A DNA stretch of 64,000 bases from positions 372,001-436,000 of the forward strand of contig JAQSEB010000021.1 in assembly GCA_030063045.1 (NCBI GenBank), written 5' to 3'. Each line of letters begins with the position of its first letter. Within the stretch, counting starts at the first letter, position 1. Shown here piece by piece: positions 1 to 11,250 of this stretch. The DNA is from Pratylenchus scribneri (taxonomy: Eukaryota; Nematoda; Chromadorea; Rhabditida; Pratylenchidae). Under the pieces are notes generated by a model, which was not told where the DNA came from, did not search any database, and was given only the letters and a program-made list of their open reading frames with translations. A program made the translations under genes and the position numbers.

Positions 1-56
1 CATTCACATATTAATTTTTATTTTTCTATAATTTTCATAAATAATTTAAAAATGAT

Positions 57-3000
57 TTAGACCTTTTTCCTCGCGAAATGCTGTCTCCTCATAAAATATT
101 TAAAAACTATCATGCATATGCCAATGCCAACAATGAGAGCAAGGAAAACACAAATGAGCATTGGATATGCTAAATGAAATGGGATTTTTAATATGGCAAG
201 TTATGACAAAATGCATGTCAGATTCGAATTTCTCCACCTTGATTAACCGTAAAAAAATATTTAAAAAAGTCCTAAAAAATTAGAGAAGCAGATTATTTAC
301 AATTGCCAGATATGAAAATCCTCGATAAAAATTCAGCTCAATCCATTCTCAAAAATATGGAGGAAAAACGAATAAAAATACATAAACGCTTCTCTAAAAT
401 TAATGGAATTTAGAATTTCTTAAGTCAATTGGAAAGAATCCCCAACGATAAATCGTAAAAATTAAAAATTAGTAAAAATGCACCTTCTTTCAATTGCTCA
501 TTTCCAACGGTGGATTCAACGTCATCACCATTTGATGATTCGGTCACAATTTCAAATGCCCTAAGCAGTCCCATGCCAGAATCATTGATATCGCCCACCC
601 AAACATTGTGGTCATTGGTAGTCAAAGAAAGGGGATTGGCGAAAGGAGAGGAATGGGCACGAAAACTGTATTGGATGAGGATACTGTTTGGAGGGACCTG
701 TGCAGTGAAGTGATATATATAAGATTCATAAAAATAATTTTAATTTAATAATAATTGGAAACAAAAAATAAATAAATGATAACAGATTGGCTGACCAACC
801 ACATAAATTTCAATCGATTGTTTTTGTTGCTTATTTATAGAAAATTCAGCTCGATTATCATCAAAACCAGCAAGGAATAGGAGACCAAAATCTGTATATT
901 ACAAATGTATAGAATTGATGGTAACATTTCAGATCAAGTTATTTTGACATATATTTATTAAAAAAATCATTTGTTTTTTTGTAAAATTAATTGGAAATTG
1001 GATAATCCTGAAGTAAAAAAATGGTATTTTTTGAATTTTGAAATACTATATTTTTCCCAATATTAGACCCATATCTAATAGATGTCCTTTCTCCAATAGA
1101 CAGTAGCCCCCTTTGAAAAGAATGAAAAACAGACTACTCTCAATAATAGCTTTTTAGGATATAATAATAAAAATAATGGCGAAACAATTAATGTTTTCCT
1201 TCTTTGAAATGCTATGATATATATTGCAATCTTCCTAGTAAGTGCCTTTATAGGAATTATAGTTCAAATTATAGTTCATTATAGAGGGTTGCTGAAAAAA
1301 TCTTTGAGTCCAAAAATTTGGTAATATTTTTAATGGGAATAGGTATACCCCCCAAACCCAAATGAATTCAGGTGAATGCCCAAAAATATAATAATTTAAT
1401 TATTGAGCAAAGTCACCTTTTTGATAAGTCATCTCATATATTTTGGAGTACCATTTTGGATTGTCTATCTCGAACAACAATTCCCTGGAATTCAGTGAAA
1501 ATGCTCGAATCCTCCCATTGTCATCAGCCATGAACAATCGATTTCCAACTCCATCAATGGCAATTTTCAGATGGAAAATATTTGGTTGGAGATTTCCTCC
1601 GAAAGCATTATTATTTGGTTCACTGCCAAACTTCGCGAGCAATTGACCGTCTGAAGAAAATTGTAATACCTGTTAGGGACATTTTTTATAATTTTAAATA
1701 TTAATAGAAAAATTTTTTTGACCATAAATTTTTTAAAAAATTTGTTCGGACGAATTCAATAAATAAAATAGAACTATAGAAAATGAATATAACAATTTGT
1801 TCATTCATAAATTTTATAAAAAAATTCTACCTAATTTCAAAATAGACCCTCTCCCCTCTGGGGAATTGCACGGGAATGCCTTATAAGCAATGAGGAGTAA
1901 TGAGTGAATGAAGAGTAAGTAAAGTAATGAGGCAAAAAAAACACATGGACTGTCCATGTGTTTTGCTTCTTCAAAAAAGATGAACACATGGACTGTCCAT
2001 GTGTTTTGCTTCTCCAGAAAAGAAGAACACATGGATTGTCCATGTGTTTTGCTTCTTCAAGAGCATGCGGAGTAATGAGTAAAGTAAGAAGCACTGAAGC
2101 GAAATAAATGCTCCTCTGCGGAAATGCGCGGGAATGTTTTACTTATTTAATTTATTCCTCTCTGAAAAGCGCCAAAATTTATATCTAAAATTGGCTACAT
2201 TGGCTACCGTTTTCTCTGCACATCCATCGACCACAAACACTGAGTTGTCCTCTGGGGAAACAGTCAAACTTCCAGGCATGCAGAAATGGTTTTGGTCGGA
2301 TCCTGATGATAATATATACTAGAGAAAAATGAGAGTCTATTTTCTCTCACCTGGCACAAATTTTTCACCAAGTACCCAAACAGGTTCCAGGACATCTGTT
2401 ATTTAAAAAATTGAAAATGTCTTATTTTTTTTTAAATAAAATTGCTTAACTCTCTTTGATGGTCCATTTTGTCAATTGGTGAGAGCCAATATCCGTGGTG
2501 AACAAATTTCCATTGTTATCAACAGCAGTACTCTGCGGGAGGTAAAACCTAAATTTGGGAATTTTTAATTCATTCATATAGAATTATAAATAATTTTATA
2601 TTTATTTATCAAAAATTTATGTTCAGAAGGAGAAATTATCAAAAAATTTTTATTTTTTAAAGAATTTTCCTCCTGGAAAAATAAAAGGAGAATAATATAT
2701 AATTCCCTAGTAACTTTTGTATATTTAACATTTAAGCAAATTAATATATTCACATTCTACTTCCGTATTTGGCCACCAATTGCAGACTATTTTTGTTAAT
2801 ATTGGCCACCAATATTGTGTGCCCAATGATTGTACTCCTCTCTCTGAGCATATTGTTAGCATCGAATGTACTAAAATAAATAATATTAATTAAATTTAAA
2901 TTATATATTTATTTTATATTATACCTAAATTGATTTTTTTATCATCTCTTTTTGCAAACCTATTAATTAATTAATTGAAATATTTCATTTAAAATATATT

Positions 3001-6000
3001 AATTAATTTCTATATCTTTCTTATCATTGTAAATTGGGTAGGAATTAAACCAATTCCAATAAAAGAAGAAATACCAACCGATCATTCACTTTTCGTTCAG
3101 CTCGATGGAAAATGACCAAATTTCCATTTAAATCTGTGGCCAATCCACTGATTTGGCCCAATTGCCCTGTTCCCAGCGAATGCAATGCTTTGCGTTCCTT
3201 CATACCGAATCGGCCTTTGAATTGGGTGCCCTTCCTCTCCAATGCCGGATTGCTGGATAACAAAGTTGTGAACTCTTGTGGAATAAATAAGTTTTAAAAA
3301 TATTCAATTAAATTAATTTGTAAAAATATTTTTTAAAAAATCGATAAAAATAATTTTTATTCATTTAAAATATCATATGTCATATTATATTTCATTGTCC
3401 AAAAAAAAAAATAAAATTATCATAAAAAAATCAAATCTATTTAAAATATTTACCAGCCGGATATTCGTTCCTGACCAATTTCGCAAAATTGTTAGAATTG
3501 CACAAGTTGTGCTCTGGGTAGAAGGGCACCATTTCATCAGAGTTCCACAAATACATCTATACAAATAAATGATATTTGTAAATATAAAAACAATTTTCTC
3601 ATACATTTGTATCACCCCTACTTGAAAAGTTTAAAATTCTATTAAAGAAAAGATCTCTATATAAATACTAAATAGGCATTTCCTTTTTAAATCAATGTAA
3701 AATAGTTAAAAAATATCATTTAATTATTTTAATTTAAATATTTATTTGATTTTACAATTGTAAGTCATGTTTGAATTAATTTATCTATTCTAATTAATTT
3801 ACTTTTTATTTTATTTTAAAGATTAATTTTTTAGACAAAATTCCTAAGTTTTACAAAAAATTCACAATCCAAAAGCTGCACATTTCATTCATATCCAGTG
3901 GAGTTGGCTTTTTCCTTTTGATCGAATCAAAACGACTGAAAACTATTTTTTTTATTTTTAAAAATTTAAAAAATTTCAATAAAAATTTATAGAAATAATC
4001 AACTTAAATTTATAAATTTTTTAAAAATATTTTTCACACCAAACCATCGCCAATGTGTCTCCATAATGAATTTCCATTAGCTGATCTCTCATTTGGAAAA
4101 TCTAAAGAAGAAAAAGTTTGGAAAAATGTAAAAATTATTTTTGTTTTTTTATCTCTATCTTTATTTTTAATATAAAAATTTCACAAAATAATTCCGACAC
4201 CTGAGGCCATTGTGGATTACGCCTGCCAATCTCGGTCCAATGACCATCAGTGGCGGATTTGACAGAGGCGGAAATTACTCGGCCCAAATCGTGGGAATGG
4301 ACAAGGAATCTTTAAAGGTAAAATATAATATTTTTAAATATATTTTTGTAAATTTATAGTTTATTTTTTAATAATTCAAAATTAATTTCAAAGTACGCGA
4401 AAGGACGGAATGTAGTCCGAGACGAATTGTACTGACAACTTGAATTGACAAAAAATGCTTGATGACCGGGCATTATTGTCTGCTTTCGGTCATCCAATAA
4501 TGTGTATGTGCCGGCAAAATATTGTGGTTTCCTTTCCGATAGGAGAACAGAAATGGCTGAAAATTTATATTGTTTTTAATAAAAATTAATGAAAATTAAA
4601 TTTAAATGTTTAAAAATGTGATAAATTAATACTTTAATTTCAAGTCGATTTTAAAGAGAAATAAAAATATATTCGCAGATTTAATAGCAATTAAAATATT
4701 TTTAAAAATAGATTTAGTTTTTATCGGTAACTTGGTATAAAAATTATTTTAAAAATTCAATTTCCATTCTATTTTCCTTTATTGGACGGCTTTAGTGCAA
4801 TTAAATCATAAAAATTAGAAAAAAATCCAAAATCCAACCCGAGAAATCGCGCACATCTCCGACGAAACGATCAATGAAATGGGCACTGAAATAATTTTCA
4901 TTAACGAAAGAAAATTAATAAATAAAATAGAAAGGAAATGTAAGGGCTACTTCATGACCAAATATTGAATACTATCTCCGTAATGGCCAACTGGAAAGCC
5001 CACATCGTTGGGTAATTTGAAGGAACCAGCATTTCTGGTCTAAAATATATTTTTAATAAAATGCCAAAGAAAATTTACCCATCCATACAAGATTTGCGAG
5101 CCCCATTTGCACGGAAATTTGTGCCAAACTTCTTTACAATTATTTATTTATATTTAAAATGGATTTAATTGAGTGTTTATATAATTTTAAAAATAAATTT
5201 TTTAAAAAATCAAAGAATTTAATTCAAAAAAATTGAATAAAAGAGTATAGTAATATTTTATAATTGATTTTGAATTACCTTCGAACTGGCTCTGATTCAT
5301 TGGGACAGCAACAGTGCAGCCATACAATGAACTGAAAATTTTTTAATAAATTTTAAATAATATTTAAAAATTTTATAGATTTATTTTTTCCAACACAAAT
5401 ATAAAATCTGATAGAGCATCTTTTTATGGAATAAATATAATAATATCCAGAATATTATATTATGATCTTAAAGACAAGTCATTGGGCTGGAAATGGTAAT
5501 TTTGGGTTATCTACAACCAGACTTTTTTCTGCCCAAATATCCACCAAATTGGCAAACCCTTAAGTCACCTAAAATCAAGTTTTTCGCATTATTTTACAAT
5601 CAAATATGAATAATAGAATAAAAATCTTAAAAAAATCAAATCTGCTGGTAGATAAGATAACCCACAAGTAGAAAAAAATTACCTACAGGAATAAAAGTTT
5701 AGACAGAAAAAAAACTTTTTTTAATTGAAAAAGCATAATAAATATTATTATCACTTACAGATGCAGTAGCCGATGAGAATCAGCCGATGGCTCAAACCCA
5801 ACTAATAAGAAAAATCAAATTAAATTTTAAAAAGTTTAATTACTGACCAATATATCCGGGCATCAACTTTTTAATCACATAAACATCGTCATGTTTCTTC
5901 AATGGTTGTTTTGTTTAAAATTTAATTGAATAACATCCACACAACCTTTGTTGGAGAATAGGCCTATTTGTTGAGAAAATTTAATTAATTCAATATAGAG

Positions 6001-6114
6001 GATTTGGCTCACCGGAAATTGCAAAGTTATCTTTTTGAATTGGTCATGCGCTTGAGTTGTATTTAATAGAATATACGAAAAGAAAATTAAAAATAAATAG
6101 AAGATTTTCAACAT
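57..6114 (-). CDS. Peptidylglycine alpha-amidating monooxygenase-like, bifunctional PHM-PAL
   Basis: Multi-exon gene read from ATG at 6114 (signal peptide, exon to about 6013) to TAA at 57. PAM makes C-terminal amides on neuropeptides in the secretory pathway: PHM (copper, ascorbate) hydroxylates the terminal glycine and PAL (zinc propeller) cleaves it. PHM pieces in order: KKHDDVYVIKKLMPGY (5.85 kb), GFEPSADSHRLLLH (5.78), LYGCTVAVP (5.3), NAGSFKLPNDVGFPVGHYG (5.0), an ISVLLSERK to SSCQYN block (4.5), VHSHDLGRVISA plus GHWTEIGRRNPQWPQ (4.25), and DMNEMCSFW (3.9). PAL pieces: GQISGLATDLNGNLVIFHR (3.15), FYLPQSTAVDNNGN (2.5), NHFCMPGSLTVSPEDNSV (2.25), ADDNGRIRAFSL (1.5), NDHNVWVGD (0.6). A single membrane helix (LICVFLALIVGIGICMIVF) and a basic tail end the protein. 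The HxH pair and Met ligand of PHM are present, but HHM and some PAL histidines are not recognisable. Exon borders are approximate. Confidence 0.85.
1837..2125. repeat. Tandem 43-bp repeat of perfect hairpins
   Basis: Three copies start at 1941, 1984 and 2027. Each contains ACACATGGAC, one or two bases, then GTCCATGTGT, followed by TTTGCTTCTTC or a close variant. Each copy can fold on itself. GAGTAATGAGTRAA-like words and GGGAATG words flank the block on both sides, as in a small foldback element. It lies in a PAM intron between two PAL exons. Confidence 0.75.
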
Positions 6115-7540
6115 TTTTTTCTTATTTTTTGCAATTACAAAATAATTTATAAAAACATTTTTTTTGGAATTCCTAAAATAAAAATATATTTATTTTAAAT
6201 TATTAAAAATCGGAAAATTTTAAAAGATGGACGATACTATGTATCTATCTATGTTTATGGGGGATTAACAACTAAAAACGAATGGGCACGCCTCAATTCT
6301 CCTCGAAAGCTATGCAAACTTGAATGGGTTTTTATTTACTTTTTTAGCCTTTTTTGTCAATTATTTTATTTCTATTTTTGGAGAAGGGAAACATTTCAAC
6401 AAGGATAAATTGAATGAGTCAATATTCGTAAATTTATTTTTGGAAAAGAGGGGATATTATTTATGATAATCAAAACAATATAATAATTAGATAATACGGA
6501 TTTTTAACAAAAAATAACTGTAAAAGCCAATTTGGTTGTACACAAAGTGCAGAAAAGTTGGACATTGCTGTGCAAGTTGTGGATTGATTATCTCATTCCT
6601 CCCGCATATATTAGCTTTTATCCAGCAGATTTATTAGCAGCACAAGAACGAAATCAATTAAGGCAGCAACCAGTTATTCTTTTCGGGGATTGGAAGAGGA
6701 GATCCTAATGCTTATGGGAATGTCCAGCCGATTGGATTTTTCATAGAAAGGGATCAGCAGCAAAAATAATCAGGCGGAGCGAAATTCATTTTGATTATTA
6801 TAATAATAAAATGTGAAAATTTATCCATTTTCCATTTAAAAAGTTTACCCCATTTGATGATAATCCCAAGTCGATAGGTGGAAAATGAATGCAAATTTTA
6901 GATTAAAGCTACCGATTTACCTTTTTGTACTTTCATTTTGACAATTTTCTATCAATTCCCATGATATTTGATTTTTTGATTCAAATGAAAAAGAAATAAA
7001 AACAACTTGTTAAGCATTTTACGATGGAAAATTTTAGGGTTTTAGCTAAAACTTATTCCAGTCGGGGATGACAGCCCATTTCCGGGCTCTGGAATGAAGA
7101 TAGCGGCGATAACCCTATTTTTAAAATCGTAGACCCCCAAAAATGACATTCTGATTTGAAATGGACAATGAATAAAAAATAGTGCAATCAAAATTTCTTA
7201 TAACCCAAAAATCCTTACTTTCTCTTTTACAAATGTTCCAAATTTGAAAAATTTTTGAACAAGTTGAATAATTTTTAACCATTTATTAATTAATAGGCAA
7301 AAGAATTCATAATTATGGTTGATATTGAAAGGAATAAAGCATAAATGTATGAATTAAATCTTTGAAAAATAATTCATTTAAAATGGAATGTATTTTGTTG
7401 GTGATTCTGAATTTTCCATGGTGCAGATTTTTATTGAAATTTTATTGTTTTTAAAGCCGAAAAAATTTTCTGCACCATGGTTTATTTAATCATTTTCTTA
7501 AATTTCCTTCTTTCTGCTTTATTTCGCCTCTTTTCTTCCT
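6115..7540. other. Intergenic region upstream of the PAM-like gene
   Basis: No complete gene was found. This is the presumed promoter side of the minus-strand PAM-like gene and the 3' side of the tetraspan gene. A stop-free but ATG-less plus-strand stretch at about 6505-6706 reads like protein (for example PPAYISFYPADLLAAQERNQ). A second frame at about 6690-6770 reads IGRGDPNAYGNVQPIGF. They may be remnants of one broken gene. I recognise no family. Confidence 0.35.
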
Positions 7541-10500
7541 TCACACGTTCTTCAACGCATCTTCGTTGATTGCAGCCGGATAAAGGGGCGGCGGAGCGGC
7601 AAATTGAGGAGCCGAAGGGTTTGCCATGCTCTGTGGCTGAGTGGTGGTTGTGGTGTAGGTGACGACGGATCCAAATGCCATGCCGGGAGCCGGTGGATTC
7701 TCAACGAGCCATTGCTTTTCAGCCTTCATGTACTTGTATGCCTAAATATATTTTAATTATGAATTTAATAACTTTTTATTTGTTTTACATTTATTGGGAA
7801 AAAACCTTAAATTTTGCAAATTTAAATTTTCTACTTTTTTCTTATAACGAATAAAAATTTTTCACACAAAGTAAAATATCTAATAAAAAAATTTTATTAA
7901 TGTTCTAATCAAATTGGCACTTTGTCTTTTATGGCAAGAATTCCGCACAATTGGAAATTCTACTGTTAAATTTAAACTTGGAAAATTTCGTAGAAATTAA
8001 ATGAATTTAACCTAATTTTAATTAACTATAATTAAAATTAATCAAAAAAAGTCCAATTTTTGTATTCAGTTATTCAGTTCAATTATTTTAATGCCTTTTT
8101 TTAAATTTATTCCTATATATACTTTTTAAACAAACCTTATAAACCACATCAAAATAGATGGCATAGATCAAAAGGATAGGCAAGCAAATGGCAAAGAAAA
8201 GGGCAACCAATGGATTCCCATTAAAAATTGCGTCAAGCGAAGCGATGAAGGCACCGAGTAGGAGCAAACTGGCAGGAATCAAATAAATTGCCTATAAGAA
8301 ATAAAAAGTAAATGCTATAAGAATTAAAACCCCACTAATTAATAAATACAGTTTTTTCCTTCCCGAAATTTTAGCCCAATTATATTTTCATTTTTCTTGA
8401 TTCAAAAAATCAATAAAATGTGTTTCCTATTTTTAATAAAACCCGAAAAATGTTTGCGAAAAAATGTGTTTTTCTTTATATTTTCCTTTTTTAAGAAATG
8501 TTCGCCAAAATTTGTTTTTCTTCTTAGACATGTTCGCGAAAATGTATTTTCCTTTTCCGAAAAATGTTCGCCAAAATGTATTTTCCTTTTCCAAAAAATG
8601 TTCGCCAAAATTTGTTTTTCTTCTTAGAAATGTTCGCGAAAATGTATATTTTCCTTTTCCGAAAAATGTTCGCCAAAATGTATTTTCCTTTTCCGAAAAA
8701 TGCTTGTCAAAATGTGTTTTCCTTTTCCGAAAAATGTTCGCCAAAATGTGTTTTCCTTTTCCGAAAAATGTTCGCCAAAATGTGTTTTCCTTTTCCGAAA
8801 AATGTTCGCCAAAATGTGTTTTCCTTTTCCGAAAAATGTTCGCCAAAATGTGTTTTCTTTTATGTTTCAAAAATGTTCGCCAAAATGTGTTTTCCCTTTT
8901 ACGAAAAATGTTCGCCAAAATGTGTTTTCCCTTTTACGAAAAATGTTCGCCAAAATGTGTTTTCATTTTCCGAAAAATGTTCGCCAAAATGTGTTTTCAT
9001 TTTCCGAAAAATGTTCGCCAAAATGTGTTTTCCTTTTCCGAAAAATGTTCGCCAAAATGTGTTTTTATATTCCGAAAAATGTTCGCCAAAATGTGTTTTC
9101 ATTTTCCGAAAAATGTTCGCCAAAATGTGTTTTCCTTTTCCGAAAAATGTTCGCCAAAATGTGTTTACATTTTCCGAAAAATGTTCGCCAAAATGTGTTT
9201 TCTTTTTTACAAATGTCCACCAAAATGTGTTTTTCTTTTCCGAAAAATGTTCGTCAAAATGTTTTTTTCCTTTTCCGAAAAATGTTCGTCAAAATTCATT
9301 TTTTTCCGAAAAATGTTCGCCAAATTGTGTTTTCCTTTTCCGAAAAATGTTCGCCAAAATGTGTTTTCTTTTTTACAAATGTCCACCAAAATGTGTTTTT
9401 CTTTTCCGAAAAATGTTCGTCAAAATGTTTTTTTCCTTTTCCGAAAAATGTTCGCCAAAATGTATTTTCCTTTTCCGAAAAATGTTCGCCAAAATGTGTT
9501 TTCCTTTTCAGAAAAATGTTCGCCAAAATGTGTTTTCCTTTTCCGAAAAATGTTCGCCAAAATGTGTTTTCCTTTTCAGAAAAATGTTCGCCAAATGTGT
9601 TTTCTTTTTTACAAATGTCCGCCAAAATGTGTTTTTCTTTTCCGAAAAATGTTCGCCAAAATGTGTTTTCCTTTTCCGAAAAATGTTCGCCAAAATGTGT
9701 TTTCCTTTTCCGAAAAATGTTCGCCAAAATGTGTTTTCTTTTTTACAAATGTTCGCCAAAATGTGTTTTCCTTTTCCGAAAAATGTTCGCCAAAATGTGT
9801 TTTCCTTTTCCGAAAAATGTTCGCCAAAATGTGTTTTCTTTTTTACAAATGTCCGCCAAAATGTGTTTTTCTTTTCCGAAAAATGTTCGCCAAAATGTGT
9901 TTTCCTTTTCCGAAAAATGTTCGCCAAAATGTGTTTTCTTTTTTACAAATGTCCGCCAAAATGTGTTTTTCTTTTCCGAAAAATGTTCGTCAAAATGTTT
10001 TTTTCCTTTTCCGAAAAATGTTCGCCAAAATGTATTTTCCTTTTCCGAAAAATGTTCGCCAAAATGTTTTTTCCTTTTCCGAAAAATGTTCGCCAAAATG
10101 TGTTTTCTTTTTTACAAATGTCCGCCAAAATGTGTTTTCCTTTTCCGAAAAATGTTCGCCAAAATGTGTTTTCCTTTTCCGAAAAATGTTCGCCAAAATA
10201 TGTTTTTTGTTTTTCTACATAGTCCTACATTTTTCGTATGAACCTAAATACCTAATCATCTTCTATCATTAAAACTAAACCAATTCCAATTTTATCTTTT
10301 GATTGAAAAAGCAACATAATTTACCTGCAAAATCAAGCTTGCTAAATAAAGTTCCGGACTGTGTTTGGAATGGCCGACGAGCACCAAAATCGCAATCAAA
10401 ATTTGGTACAATGTCACAATGTCGAAGGGCAGCAGAAGCCAAATGACAAATGAAAGCAGTGTCAAGAAGAAATGGAAGACAAGCGAAATGATGGCAAAAA

Positions 10501-11250
10501 TGTTGGCACCCTTAAAAATAGAATATTAAAAAAACAATTTATTATAAAAAATATTTACTAAATTCGTGAGCTTAAAGCTACTTTCACACAAATGCTGTTG
10601 CTGCCAACGCATTGGCTCCAAGAAGAATAGGATTTTTGGGACCTTCAAAAAATCCTTTCTACCTGACCAAAAAATAATATTTTATACCAAAAAATAGAGC
10701 AGACTTTAGGGCATCGGATTGTATAATTTGAGAAATTTCTGACGAATAAAAAAATTATTGGAATTTTAGGAGCAACGCATAGGCCAACGCCGGAGACAAT
10801 TTTTCAAATCAATTTGAATCATTGGCTCCGGTGTTGACTCCAAATTTTATTAATTTTTCTGTTCGTCAGAAAATTGTAAAATTATACTAACAGATGCCCT
10901 AAAGTCTGCTCTATTTTTGGTATAAATATTATTTTTTTAGCCAGCTAGAAAAATTTTTTAAAGGTCCCCAAAAATCCTATTCCTTTTGGAGCCAACGCAT
11001 TGGCTCCGATTGTGTAAAACGTAGCTTAAAATGCGCGAAAATTGAATATGACCACAGATTATTAATTTTCTACTGACTGATGCTTAATTATTCCATTGAT
11101 TTTGATTTTCACATTGATTAATCCCATTTTTATGATTAAAGTCTTTCCCCAAATTCCCACCTGCGCTGCCGACATTGCCCCACAACAGCATCGATAATTG
11201 GGATTGTTTTCCAATTGCGCAAATTGGCGCTGACTCACTTGGGCATCCAT
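7541..11250 (-). CDS. Small four-helix (tetraspan) membrane protein, unknown function
   Basis: Four exons with consistent phases: 11250-11161, 10510-10325, 8291-8136 and 7741-7541, about 210 residues in total. The start is the ATG at 11250 (MDAQVSQRQFAQLENN); the upstream in-frame codon at 11268 is TTG. A cytosolic head with an RCCCG cysteine cluster is followed by about four hydrophobic helices: IFAIISLVFHFFLTLLSFVI, a second around LLPFDIVTLYQILIAILVLV, LIPASLLLLGAFIASL, and ALFFAICLPILLIYAIYF. The tail is hydrophilic and proline-rich with PPPLYP. The architecture resembles LAPTM/MARVEL-type lysosomal or vesicular tetraspans, and the PY-like tail would fit E3-ligase or sorting interactions, but I could not assign a family. 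Intron 2 (about 2 kb) carries the 34-bp repeat array and intron 1 a miniature transposon. Confidence 0.75.
8438..10207. repeat. 34-bp tandem repeat array (about 50 units)
   Basis: The consensus on the plus strand is CCGAAAAATGTTCGCC followed by AAAATGTGTTTTCCTTTT, 34 bp per unit. Units with a TTTTTTACAAATGTCCGCC variant are interspersed, and both edges are decayed. The unit has no stop codon in any plus frame, so overlapping ORFs of over 500 codons arise in all three frames. These are artefacts: every frame shows the same cycling peptide, and the block lies inside an intron. On the minus strand the core reads TTGGCGAACATTTTTCGGAA, which also occurs in the array at 27.0-28.5 kb. Confidence 0.95.
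10576..11026. mobile_element. PIF/Harbinger-like miniature element (MITE)
   Basis: A 451-bp palindromic element lies in intron 1 of the tetraspan gene. Ends are AGCTACTTTCACACAA and, as the reverse complement of the right end, AGCTACGTTTTACACAA. Inside both ends is the palindrome-rich GCCAACGCATTGGCTCC, and further in a matching block containing AGAGCAGACTTTAGGGCATC. It is flanked by TAA on both sides (10573-10575 and 11027-11029), fitting a 3-bp TWA target duplication. No transposase was found. Confidence 0.7.

Noticed and set aside
8438..10207. CRISPR array
   Set aside because: Repeats are directly abutting with no unique spacers, and the genome is eukaryotic.
8464..10272. ORFs of 513-602 codons on the plus strand and their minus counterparts
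   Set aside because: Products of the 34-bp tandem repeat inside an intron; all frames give the same cycling peptide.
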